Positions 35,033-45,879 of a stretch of DNA of 64,000 nucleotides are shown piece by piece. The notes under the pieces were generated by a model. That model had not been told where the DNA came from. It searched no databases and saw only the letters and a program-made list of their open reading frames with translations. This stretch comes from Artemisia argyi (Eukaryota > Streptophyta > Magnoliopsida > Asterales > Asteraceae). The stretch is from NCBI GenBank assembly GCA_030686995.1, contig CM060695.1:97244871-97308870 (forward strand), written 5' to 3'. Both the position numbers and the translations under genes were made by a program. The first letter of the stretch is position 1. Each line of letters begins with the position of its first letter.

Positions 35033-35488
35033 CTACTCCATGGGTTTCTTCCCTTTACCCTCATAATCATGCTTGCCCTTGGAAGCTTTCTTTCTCTTGT
35101 CATCAAAAGAAAGTTGCTTTCTTGGACAAGCAAGGCCCAGAACTTGCTTGGGAGGCTTTGGCAATTGTGAAGGCTTCTCAATACCAGGCCACTTCATGTT
35201 GACTATGGCTGACTCCAACGCTGTAGTGAGGGCTCTTGGAAGTTCCTTGGACAAGGTGTAGGTTGGATCATCATCATCAGAGGAAGAACTTGAATAAAAC
35301 TCTAGGGATGGAGCAGGAGCAGCTGAAATCTTCTTGTTGGGCTTCATGTTGGAAGATGTAGTTGTTGCAGCACTTGGAGGAAAATAATCACTCCATCCAG
35401 TTGAAGGTTCCTCTGAGTCAGAGCAATAACTGATTTCTTCATCAGAAGAATCATCTGATGATATGTAGATTAATGGAAACCAGCTCAT
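35033..35488 (-). CDS. Antisense accessory ORF, 151 residues, unknown
   Basis: ATG at 35488 gives an intact 151-residue protein antisense to the copia element. It starts MSWFPLIYISSDDSSDEE, followed by acidic Ser/Asp clusters (SSSSSDDDD) and a Pro/Lys-rich stretch (KWPGIEKPSQLPKPPKQV). The end is strongly basic (FDDKRKKASKGKHDYEGK). There is no signal peptide, membrane segment or domain that I recognise. The acidic-then-basic layout suggests a nuclear or nucleic-acid-binding protein, but that is only inference. A TATA box lies 68-74 nt upstream (35556-35562) and AATAAA lies downstream (34924-34929), so it is a complete transcription unit on paper. It is the only uninterrupted ORF with its own signals in this element. 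Confidence 0.6.
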   Translation of the reverse strand: MSWFPLIYISSDDSSDEEISYCSDSEEPSTGWSDYFPPSAATTTSSNMKPNKKISAAPAPSLEFYSSSSSDDDDPTYTLSKELPRALTTALESAIVNMKWPGIEKPSQLPKPPKQVLGLACPRKQLSFDDKRKKASKGKHDYEGKGKKPME

Positions 35489-35555
35489 AATGTTTTGAAG
35501 GGTTTGTGATGTTGGAGATTAGTTTTGAAGAAAACTAAAGTGTTTTTTAGCCCCC

Positions 35556-35562
35556 TTTTATA
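35556..35562 (-). promoter_or_regulatory. TATA box of the antisense ORF
   Basis: TATAAAA on the minus strand, 68 nt before the ATG at 35488. Confidence 0.6.
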
Positions 35563-35813
35563 AGCAAATTCAAGGTCGAAGGATAATTAATGAAGGTTAT
35601 TTACTCTTATCTGTTTTAGTAGGTTGGAGGAGTAAATTTGGATATTATCGGGTTGACTTTGGAGAGATATTTTTATGAATAGTAACTTGGTCAAAAAGTT
35701 ACTTTGGGTTAAATTATATTGGTTATGTTAGGTGTTTCTTACTTATGCAGAATACAAACCCATATTGTTTGAGATATTGGAGTTATAAGGTGTGTATCTC
35801 AGACACACAATAA

Positions 35814-36041
35814 ATGGTTATTGATTCACCATATTTAATCAACATAAGAATCAACTAGTCCAGAGCAAACGGCTCCTGGTAAAGACTTCTTAAATCCGTT
35901 TATGGTTGATAGTTTACCAAAAACTATATGGTTATCAACTCACCATATTCCATATGATGAAGAGTTGGCTAGTCCATAGCAAATTGCTCATGGTAAAGAC
36001 ATATCAAATCCGTTTATAGCTGATAGTTTGCTAAAAACTAT
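35814..36041 (+). repeat. 114-bp tandem duplication in the divergent promoter
   Basis: Units 35814-35927 and 35928-36041 both start ATGGTTAT and share AATCCGTTTATGG/AGC, TGATAGTTT and AAAAACTAT. They are diverged by eye at roughly one base in six. Confidence 0.8.
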
Positions 36042-36073
36042 GATAAGAGCAGCTAATTTTCATGTTTTACTTA

Positions 36074-36131
36074 CCACTGCTCTTTGATATTTTGTGAAAA
36101 TTTACCACTGCTAGTTCACAAGTTACCACTG
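36074..36131 (+). repeat. CCACTG cluster in the divergent promoter
   Basis: CCACTG at 36074, 36105 and 36126, with spacings of 31 and 21 bp, close to three and two helical turns. This stretch is non-coding. Confidence 0.8.
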
Positions 36132-36343
36132 TAAGTGTAATTTTTCTAGTGGTGAACTTTTCCGTTACAACTGTTGTGTCAGTAATCTATTTTTCACTAG
36201 CCGTTGTAAAATAACCATGTTTCCTTATTAATAGGGTAACTTTTTGTGAATTATCCACTTACCAATTTTAGTTTATTCTTTTCCCAAAGATAAATTCTTC
36301 CTTAAGATAATTCACATTACGCATACTCCTCAAACCCTATTAG

Positions 36344-36350
36344 TATAAAT
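36344..36350 (+). promoter_or_regulatory. TATA box of the sense accessory ORF
   Basis: TATAAAT at 66-72 nt before the ATG at 36416. Confidence 0.55.
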
Positions 36351-36415
36351 TGATCATCATACGGCTTGATTTTTATCTTTGATTACTAACACTTTTATCT
36401 TTCTTTCACAAAATC

Positions 36416-39227
36416 ATGGCGATTCTAAACTTTGTTGAGGAGCACAACCAAGTGGCCTATTTACAAAAGTCAAACGAGAAGAGTGGCCCCGTTTTCCAGC
36501 AGATTGTGGATTTTCTTAATACAACCCATATAAGGTATGCTTTAACTGTTAATCCCACAATCTTTGTTTCTCATATCAAACAGTTCTGGAACACTGTGGA
36601 GTCCATAACTATTGAACAGGGAGACACACAAGAAACTGCGGAAGCTCTTAGAGCCACAGTGGATGGGGTAACTATTGATGTTACTGAGTCATCCTTGAGG
36701 AGAGTTCTCCAATTGGATGATCTCAATGGTATCGTCACATTACCCAATTCAGATATTTTCAAAAATATTGCTTCCATGGGGTATGATACATCTGATCAAA
36801 AAGTGACTTTCAGAAAAGGATGTTTTTGTCCCCATTGGAGATTTTTAATACATACTCTTTTACATTGCCTAAGTCCTAAGAAAACATCTTATGAGCAATT
36901 TGCATCAACCATGGCTTACCCTTTGGTTTGCTTGGCTATTGATAGGACTTTCAATTTTTCAAAGTTTATTTTCAATAATATGAAAGGCAATGTAAAGAGT
37001 TCATATAAATTTTTGATGTATCCAAGGTTTGTGCAAGCAGTGTTAAATGAATTTCAACTGCAAACCCACAAAAGAGTTTATGAAACCCCCTGTCTTAAGC
37101 CAAAAGTTTTTCAAAATATGTGTAAGGCTTCAGAACTTTGGAATGGGGAGGTTCACCCACTTTTTCCTCAAATGCTTTTCAAAAATTGCGCAGGTACAGG
37201 GTGAAGATGCAACTATCACAGTTGCATCCCATCACACACCCACTATTGTAGTTCCACCTCTTCAACATACCCCTGCAGTAACTCACACATATGAGAGGAG
37301 GCAAAAACAGCCAACTCCTCTCATCTCAACATTGCATGTTGCTGAAGCTTTTGGTTTAGGAGCAAGCAGTGGTGGTTCAAGGCTTCCTCCTAGTCCAACT
37401 AGAGAAGAGCCTGAATCAATGCCCTATGATTCACCTCTCCCAACAGGTAACACAGTTGGAAGTGTTGAGGGCAGTGTGCAACTACCTGAATTGATGGAAT
37501 TATGTACCAAATTAGTCAAACAGGTTTAAGCTCTGGAGAAAGATCTGGCAAAGACTAAACAACATCATGCCACAGAGCTTAATCAGATGAAGGCAGAGAT
37601 TAAAAGGTTACAGGATGAAGTTGAGAGCCTAAAGAAGAAAAGATCTGCTAAAGTTGTGTTTTCTTCTTCATCTTCACCTCAAGATGCTTTATCTGCAGGC
37701 TTCAGTGAAGGTTTGGGAGATTCTTCCAAACAGGGGAGGAAAACAGATGCTGAGAATAAGGGGAGGAAGATAGATTTTGGAGAAGACTATGGTTTGGATG
37801 AAGATTTTGATTCCACTGCTGACTTTCAAGTATCCACTGCAAGACAAGATGTTCCCACTGCTAGTCAAGATGTTACCACTGCAGAAGAAGAAGCTTCTAG
37901 AATAAGAACAGTAAAAGGTAAAGCAGTTATGACTGGTATAGAACAAGTGCAGCCAAGAAAGGTTTCAAAGAAAGATCAAGCTCAGATAGATTATGATGCA
38001 AAATTGGCAGAGAAATTAGCAGCAGCTGAGATTGAAAAGAAGAAAAAGCAAGAGCAAGATGAGATTGCAAGTTTCATGGAAGCTAAGAGGTTGGATAAAT
38101 TGGAAACAGTGATGGAAGAACCACTTTCTGTTGTTCCACCAACAATATTACATGAGAAACCTCCTATGTTCACTTATGTGCCTGCAGAAGAAGAAATTGA
38201 GTTCATGATTACAAATGATCCAGTGATTAGAAAGAAGGCAATTGAACTCATTGCAAATACAACTCTAGATGAAGATCAAAGGTCTGCTCAACTGAAGGAC
38301 TTCATTCAGATGAAGAATCAACAGGCTCTTGATGATATCATTGGCATAGTTAGAAAGGGTCAAAAGAAACCAAGACAACCTACAAAGACACAAATTATTA
38401 CTGAGATGAAGACCTATTGTTGTCATATTGGTAATATGAAGATGGCACAATTCAAAGGAATGGCACATGATCAGATTGAAGGTATTTACTATAGGGGTTA
38501 AAGACAAGATAGTAATTTTATTCCTATGGATAAAGAACTTGTAGCAATAAAGTCAAAAAGGTCAGGAGTGAGTCTTGGATCCAAAGATGCAAAGAAATTG
38601 AAGACTCAGGAGTCATCTCAAGCAGAAGAAGCTGTTAGCAAGTTGACTGAAGAACAAGTTACCAATATGGTGTTTATTGAACCTGATGTGCTTAACATTA
38701 AACCTTTACAAACAAAATATCCAGTAGTTGGTTGGGAAATCTATTCTGATGATTTTGGTGTAGCATGGAAGATTATCAGAACTGGAAATGTCACAAGTAT
38801 TTGCAGAGATTTTGAAGATGTTGTTAGATCTTGTGATAGAGAAGATTTGGATACTTTGTGGAGGATTGTTCAAGATCAGTTCAAGAAAGATGAACTTGTT
38901 GATGTCAAAGCAAAAGAGTTGTGGGTTCACTTTAGAAGATTATATGAACTTGACCCAAGTGACAGGTATTGGAGATTTGAAGCTCACAATATGAATACTC
39001 TGTGGAAATTCTATGATTCAAGTGATGTACATCATGTTTCTACTCAAGATGGAGTTGATGTGTTTATGTTAGCTGAGAAAGAATATCCATTGAGAGATGG
39101 AGTTTTAACTGTTATGATGTCAGTAAGGCTTAGATGTTGGGAAAGGAGTGAAGTCATAAAAGATCCGTTACAAAGGATTTATGATCAAAGTGTGAGAGCT
39201 GATAAGGAGTTAAGAAAAAGAAGATAA
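36416..39227 (+). pseudogene. Sense accessory ORF of the copia element (about 930 residues when intact)
   Basis: ATG at 36416 opens a protein of the type found behind pol in Asteraceae copia elements, often mislabelled 'synaptobrevin, longin-like' or 'xylulose kinase' in automatic annotation. Its N-terminal domain shows FLNTTHIRYALTVNPTIF, HIKQFWNTVESI, SLRRVLQLDD and FRKGCFCPHWRFLIHTLLHC. A Pro/Thr-rich linker, a coiled coil (EIKRLQDEVESLKKK), VSTA-type 7-residue repeats and a Lys/Glu-rich helix follow. The C-terminal domain has WEIYSDDFGVAWKIIRTGN, DREDLDTLWRIV, LWVHFRRLYELD, WKFYDSSDVHHV and YPLRDGVLTVMM. Lesions are a one-base gain near 37,185, TAA at 37527 and a one-base loss near 38,505. 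Function is unknown. Confidence 0.75.
37813..37881 (+). repeat. 21-bp-spaced CCACTG quartet in the accessory ORF
   Basis: CCACTG at 37813, 37834, 37855 and 37876, three consecutive periods of exactly 21 bp. Translated it gives DSTADFQ, VSTARQD, VPTASQD and VTTAEEE. Confidence 0.9.
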
Positions 39228-39303
39228 GTGTTTGGAAGAATTCCCATATCCTCATGTTTACTGATTGCTTGAAGAAACTTATTGATTTACATGTTAATCA
39301 TAA

Positions 39304-39317
39304 GTTTAGGGGAGGAT
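39304..39317 (+). other. Polypurine tract of copia element 1
   Basis: The sequence contains AGGGGAGGA directly before the 3' LTR and is the expected plus-strand primer. Confidence 0.85.
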
Positions 39318-39785
39318 TGTTGGGAATTATATTAACAGTTACCACGGCTAAGTATGAAGATTACAACTGATGAAGAATGCACTAGCAGTGGAAACTCATT
39401 ACCACTGTTAGTACATATTATTACCACTGCTGTTAGGAAACTTGTAAAGATAAATATAGAATAGATCTTGTGTATATCTTATTCTATTAGAGTTATTCTT
39501 ATCATGTAGAAGAGGACTCCTTGTGCTATAAAAGGAGGTCCTAGGTTAAGTTAGAGATACGTTTTTCTAGAGCTTCAAGGTGTAACCATAGTGATACAAA
39601 GATCACTCGTATTATTATCATTAATAATATTGGAGCTAACAGTTTGATACATACGTTATTCTTATTCATATACAACTGTTTTCATTCACAATTAAACTTC
39701 TAAGTATTACTAAGTAGATTCCGCATACTTAGTGATATAACTCAAAGTATCATTCTAACACAGATCAAGGTGTTTAGATCCATCA
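39318..39785 (+). repeat. 3' LTR of copia element 1 (468 bp)
   Basis: Same ends as the 5' LTR. TATAAAA is at 39527-39533, and CAGTGG/CCACTG/CCACTG are at 39386, 39402 and 39424. The right target duplication TACGT follows at 39786-39790. Confidence 0.96.
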
Positions 39786-39790
39786 TACGT

Positions 39791-42700
39791 GTTCTCAAGT
39801 CTCTATAACACGTTTACCACTATCGTGAAGTAAGTATTTCATCATGTTTCTTGATGATCAACGCGACACCTCATGGCTCTTTACCAACTCATCGAGCGAA
39901 AAGTCTTGACAACTCCTCCTTAATAAAATCTCCAGGTACCTCTGGCTGTTGCAACACCCTAATAATCGTCGACTACAACCTTTACCTTCAAGCATTTCAA
40001 ACACTTGCTAAAGTATCGGTATTCTCTTTCATACCCACTCCTCCACACATCTCTTGCTAAGGTAATAGTACGTCTTATCCATTCTCGGATGTATCAAATA
40101 CCTTGCATGATTGATGTCCTTACGCTTCCTCTCAATGAAACCAATAGCTGGTCCGTAAAGTACATTCCTCCATCTTCGTTCCTTTCCATTTACTGGTCTA
40201 AACCAAGTAATCATTCTTCTTACATGTTCCTATCCTTGAACATCTCTCTCTAGGATGTCAATATCATCCTCTTAACTCCGAACTGAATTATCATAATCAT
40301 TGCTCACAAACATCTAAGTTTCACTCGTTTACTCCCGCTCAGCGCTCTTATCACGATGTCCGCCCTTCCTTGACGGTGGCGAATCAGACAATCGTAATCA
40401 CTGAGAAATTCCACACCCAACTTCTCTTCTACATATATTAGCCTCTTGTCAAATATATGCTAAAGATTCTTATGATCTGTGTAGATAACACTTTCTGCTC
40501 CATACAAATATCATCTCCAAGTTCTACTTCTCAACTTTAAATCATGTATCACACAGTTCCTCTTATGGATCTTCCACCTCTGCGATGCCTACGCAATCTA
40601 TAAAAAGTTCGAAATGAATCGTCAATAGTACCTGCCAATCCTAAGGACAATCGTCTCTTAGATGGTGTCTTAGGTACTTTCCACTCTTCACCACTTTTAT
40701 CTTACTAATGTCCACGAACACTCGCTATCGTTGACCACCTTCCTGAAGAACGTACATCTTAAAGCTACACCTCTCACTTGAACAACTTGGCAAACACCCT
40801 CTTCTTCTTCAACGAACCAATTGATAATCAAAACGACCATCTATCTTAAGTAAACGACGCGAACCATGAAACCGGTCGAACTAAAACGTATATCAACGAA
40901 CTCAAAAGGGGTACGAATTACCGACTACCGAAGTAACGAACATCAAAATCAAAGCTAGAAAAACACAATGAGAAATTTTTCCCCAATAAAAGTAGACACG
41001 GATAAAATGTTCATGAAAACCCATACAAAGAAAATATAAAATGCACGTACCCATAAAACATCCACAAGCGTACCTCAACGAAAGAAACACTCGATGAATC
41101 AAATACATAACAAGTTTGGTAAATGAGAACCATAGACAGTTCTTATTCACGTACTCGACCTTCCCAAAAACAAATGAACACCGTTTTTCACAAGACATAT
41201 CTTAAACTTATACATTTTTTATAAAATATATATAAACCATTTTATGTAAGACATCAACATAACCTTTTTTTCCACACTTCATTTGCACCATAAAAATAAT
41301 AGTTTTCAGCAAATGACCTTGAAATACCCAAAACGAATTTTAAAATATCATAAGGACTTTAACACAATCCCTTTATTGGATGCGAAACAAAACACAGAAG
41401 AATCACATAATCAAAATAACCATCAAACGAATCTCATACCAGTGAACACTCACGCAAATACATTGCAAACCAAACAATGAACTTACAGACTCATTCGTAC
41501 AACGATCAAACCAAAATCATAGAAAAACACCGATACTGACAGGTCACAAAACATGTCACGAAATTCAATTGGTGTATGTAAATGAGGGATTAAATATCCG
41601 CACCAACTCGTCACGAACCAACAATACTCGAAGAACAATATAATATTCATTCGCGGAATGAATGCAAGGAATAACCAAAGAAACGAACCAGTATCCAACA
41701 AAAACGAATTCGATTACCCAACACCTATCACGACGTCAAATAGAAAGAATATGACATCTGTACCATCATGGTACGAATAGGAATGCCAACCAAAGAATTA
41801 GGTATACAAACGGAGTGTCTAGCAAACGAATCAACTTAAATACCACAACATAAGTACCCATCAATAATTGAGGTATCAACATATGATAGGTAGGATGGAA
41901 TCTTACCACCTACACACCCCAATATATAACGACTGCCCAAACGGTTAAGAGAATACTTCTCTAACCATACAGCGATCACCAACATGATATCACATACCAT
42001 CTACCACAACATATAACAACAAACATCAATCACTGCAATAATGGTCACAAGTCCACATGTGTGATACCCTTATAATTATGTTCGCGACCATAGTTATAAG
42101 ACCTATTTCACACGCATACTTACTTCCAAAACCACAGATCTCAATGATAACGCACATATACCACATAACACCTAATACACCATGCAATCCATGCTATCAT
42201 ACTTGCAAGTCCACTTGCGTTGTGACACATGTACAATTATGTTGGCCACCATAATTATCTATGCCCCCTTTCACAAGTGTACTCCCTCCTATGACAACAC
42301 ATCATGCAAACAAAAACAAAATACGACGCAAACAATCATCTCACATGGAACAATTCCAACGATCACGTAAACTCTATAATCAAAATCACTTGAATAAGAT
42401 CGATCCAATATCCAGGAGTAATCACGCTCCAACATGGCTCCAGACAGCAAAAGACAATATACGAATTCCAAAACATAACACAAAACAAAAGACGTCGCAC
42501 CATGGCTCAAACTCCATTCTCGCACTTGCTTCCCCACTCAAATTGGTTAAACTTACTACTCACTGTGGACTCCAGATCCGAATCCACATTATTCCATCCT
42601 AACTCGCCTTTCATCTTTACTCAACCACTCATTCCTATTTCCTATACGTTGAGGAAATCGACAACATAAAAAACCATCTCTATTCTTTTCTTCCAATTCC

Positions 42701-43192
42701 ACATGATCCACAAGTGCATACGAATTATGAGGTTTGGACTGAACCACCTTTCCTTCACCTAAAAAGTGAGGAAACTTCCCAGGGTACTCGGTAACGGCTC
42801 CATCTCTAGAAGTTGTTGTGATTATAAACCTCTCCACTTCTTCTCTACCAACGTATTCTATAAACATCCTCTCCTTGTTTGAACATAGATACATGCTAGC
42901 GAGAACTCGGATTCTGCGGTTAATCCGCTTCATCCTACCACTTCTCTCGCATCCGATAGCGACAACGGTAGTCCAACGAAGCATCTTACGAGCGGAAGAC
43001 GATATAATAAAGTCGATATATACAATACTACATATAGGGGATAGAATAGACGTCCGAAACACAATAAAACATCTCATAAATATAGGAAAATAGACATATA
43101 AATACTATACTTACACATAGATCCTAAATGCAACTATATGAAGGACTCCTAGGTTATAGTCTAGGTTCAACCACCTACTTCTCCATAACCAA
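39791..43192 (-). pseudogene. Gypsy gag-pol interior, strongly decayed
   Basis: On the minus strand the stretch 40,500-40,330 still shows RNase H (YGAESVIYTDHKNL, HIFD and FLSDYDCLIRHRQGRADI). Around 40,620-40,660 it shows LGLAGT of the RT-RNase H junction. Near 39,960-40,130 the integrase zinc region survives as CLKCLKVK and LQQPEVPGDF. Upstream (about 40,900-43,190) no gag or protease motif could be read. A 162-codon frame at 43077-42589 (minus) next to the primer site is unrecognised. Many indels and stops are present. Confidence 0.7.
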
Positions 43193-43205
43193 GGCTCTGA
43201 TACCA
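43193..43205 (-). other. Primer-binding site of gypsy copy 2
   Basis: The minus strand reads TGGTATCAGAGCC three bases after the 5' LTR end, matching the initiator methionine tRNA. Confidence 0.92.
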
Positions 43206-43208
43206 ATC

Positions 43209-45711
43209 TGTCACACCTCGCCAAGGCGGAAACGCGAGGGTGTAACTTCATGGATATCATCACAACACCTGGTGTCTATATAGAGAAAAACTACATGCAC
43301 AAAAATAGAGCAAAGTACAAACACAAAGTGTTGTAACAATACCCCAAAACAAAATAACCAAAACAAAATCCGAGACAATACATAAATCCAAACATAGATG
43401 ATAAACCACTTCCAATGCAACTAAGGTCTCGTCTAACCACATCCTTCTATCTTATCCTTAGAAAGCTAACCTGAAAATGATGCTTAAAACGTCAACATGA
43501 TGTTGGTGAGATTCATAGGTTTAAGAAACACATACAATCTCAAGGCAACCAGTTCACTGTGATTATAAAAAAAACATAGCTGGATAAATAATTATAGTTA
43601 TCATACAAGCTACATATGTTCATAAACCAGCCATCACACAAAAGGCAACCATAGGGCGGAACGTGCCCACCGATCCAAATTCACAACATCCGGGCCGGAA
43701 CGTGACCCCGCTCCAAATAATGGGTAATCAATACCCTCCGATCGGACCACACAGAAAAATAGTGAGCAGGAGTACTACTCTCCAATTAGGTCGTATGCAT
43801 GAGCAACAGGGTAAGCACCCTCCCAATTGGACCACACAGCATCATCACACAACATTTCCACATCGCATAACCATTCACATATAGCATACATACGTTAACA
43901 TTATAAGTCCAAGCTCTTTGACACACACATAATCACAGTAACCCAAACCATTTAAGACAAGCATCATTTCCATCCCAGGTTTAGAACAAAGTAAAAAGTG
44001 GGACTATGAACTCACCTCAAACCTTGCAGCTTTCCACAAAAACAAATCACAATCTATAACACACAAAAATAAATCCACAATACACATGGTCAAGCTAAAA
44101 GCTATAACCCATGTAATACTCATATGATGGATGTCTAAGACTCATATGACCCACCATGGATCTCCTAGACCCCATACTAACCATCACCATAACCTAACAC
44201 TCACTAAATCCCTTGCACTTTTAAAATCAGAAAACGCAGAATTTTAGGGTACATTCACCCACATGAAATCACAACAATTAAAGCTCAACAACTCACACCA
44301 AAATTCACCATGGTCTCTCATAAGCATACAAGCTAATACCAGAAGGCCATGGACCAATAATACACACAAGTACTCGCAAGAAAATCAAACTTGTTAACTA
44401 TCCAAATTCGGATCTGAACACACACCAAAAAGTTTTAATTTGAATAAAATACTTCCACAAGTTTTTATCGCGAATCCTTTTCGTGGTAGCCTAAGATAAC
44501 CTAAAACTTAACTATTCCAGAAGGGTTAATCTAAATATCACTTTTACACCCACAATTCACTATCAAAATTTTACCCAAATTCTGTCCCGGTTTAACAGCT
44601 TTGACACCTTATCAAAGAAAAATCAAAAGACTAACTTCCCGACCTTGAAATCAATCGTGGCTGGACTTTTTGGGAAGCTCTTTCATTAAACTTCAATTTA
44701 GACAAAAAAATTCATGATCTAACTCATCACCATCTGTTAAATACATTCGAATCTTTACACAACTACTTTTCTGTCCAAACCCTAACTCAATAAGTAGCAT
44801 GTTTTACGCTCAATTCTCTTCACCAATCATCATAATATAATCATTAGTTGATTCCAACATGTTTTAATTAATTAATTTACAGAAGTTTACAAACCCTAGA
44901 TCCATCATACTTAATATTACATGAATACCAATAATTAAACAATTAATTAAGCATAGGGTTTAAGGATTTTACCTTGATTCTTGATTATTGCTTAAAAAAC
45001 AAAACTCTAAAATTTTCTTCTTCCCTCCTTGCTTGTGTCGACTGAATTCTCCCAAAAGAAAGGGTTTGGTGTCGTTTGTATTGCTTATATGGGTAAGGGT
45101 TGGGCTTATTTGGGTTGGACAAGGATTCCTTATTGCTAGGAATTGTATTTGGGCTCAGAGTGGGTTTCCTTTTCCCTTGTTTTTCTCTATTCAGCCGATT
45201 TTTATATATCACATATATATTTTATATATTTTTTTATTATATTAAATTATTACACTCAGAACCTTATACTTTTGATATTTTATAACAACCCGTAACGATA
45301 ACTAACGTCTTACGCGATAAACCTAAATTTTACGACAAACCGGAAAAATTATCATTTTCAAAACAAAGTTTTCAAAAATAGAATTTCACACTCTTTTTGA
45401 AATATAACTCATAAAAACAAATCCCACGTAACTTACTAACGCTCAATTACTTGAACGAAAACTCGTTACGCAAAATCACAAAAATACCAAAACTACACAA
45501 GTCATTTCTACACCACAAAGATGATAAAAATGAACTTTCCCAAATTTCAAACTTTCCAAATCACAATAAAACCATTTACGCAAAGGGATTTAGTGCTAAA
45601 ACTCACCTATATCACACATATATCACTACAATCACCTAGGACACACCAAACAAACGTCAACCGAGTCAAGACTATCAGTCAAACTGACCTGCTAAAACAA
45701 CGATTGTTACA
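43209..45711 (-). repeat. 5' LTR of gypsy copy 2 (2503 bp)
   Basis: It begins TGTCACACC and ends GATTGTTACA on the plus strand. It is the partner of 24330-26825 and retains the segment near 43,675-43,715 (TCACAACATCCGGGCC) that the 3' LTR has lost. Confidence 0.95.
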
Positions 45712-45879
45712 TATAGCAATGACAAGTGAATTCGACCCGTTCAATGACTTCCGTGACGGTCCATCAAGACGTGAACCAAGTGTCGAACGAGAACTACCGC
45801 TATACAATTACGAGGATGATGAAATTGATGTTGTTCCCGAAACCCAATTTCAAAATACAATCGGTAATATATATATATT

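Larger units (their letters stand above)
35489..36415. promoter_or_regulatory. Promoter-like spacer between divergent accessory ORFs
   Basis: This 0.93-kb non-coding spacer separates the antisense ORF (35488, leftward) from the sense ORF (36416, rightward). TATAAAA is on the minus strand at 35556-35562 and TATAAAT on the plus strand at 36344-36350, each about 70 nt from its ATG. Between them lie a 114-bp tandem duplication (35814-36041) and a CCACTG cluster (36074, 36105 and 36126). The layout looks like a bidirectional promoter carried by the element. Confidence 0.55.
28043..39785 (+). mobile_element. Ty1/copia LTR retrotransposon 1, full length, with accessory ORFs
   Basis: The 5' LTR is 28043-28520 and the 3' LTR 39318-39785, both TGTTGGG...CCATCA. 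The primer site TGGTATCAGAGCC is at 28523-28535, the polypurine tract AGGGGAGGA ends just before 39318, and the 5-bp duplication TACGT is perfect. The internal order is gag, protease-integrase-RT-RNase H (copia order), an antisense ORF, a promoter-like spacer and a sense accessory ORF. The LTRs differ by 10 substitutions in about 465 aligned bases plus three indels (12, 3 and 1 bp), so the insertion is younger than the gypsy host element. All main ORFs carry stops or frameshifts. Confidence 0.97.
24330..45711 (-). mobile_element. Ty3/gypsy LTR retrotransposon (copy 2), full length, split by a copia element
   Basis: On the minus strand the order is 5' LTR 45711-43209, primer site TGGTATCAGAGCC (43205-43193), decayed gag-pol, polypurine-like tract and 3' LTR 26825-24330. 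Flanking bases are TATAA (24325-24329) and TATAG (45712-45716), a near-perfect 5-bp target duplication with one mismatch. The integrase is interrupted by the copia element at 28043-39785. Without it the element is about 9.6 kb. The two LTRs differ at 13 of about the first 385 aligned positions (hand count). It belongs to the same family as the element at 1-3250. Confidence 0.95.

Noticed and set aside
36416..37204. Annotation as synaptobrevin/longin or xylulose kinase
   Set aside because: The names circulate in automatic annotations of Asteraceae retroelements, but no kinase or SNARE motif is visible; I list it as an accessory ORF of unknown function.
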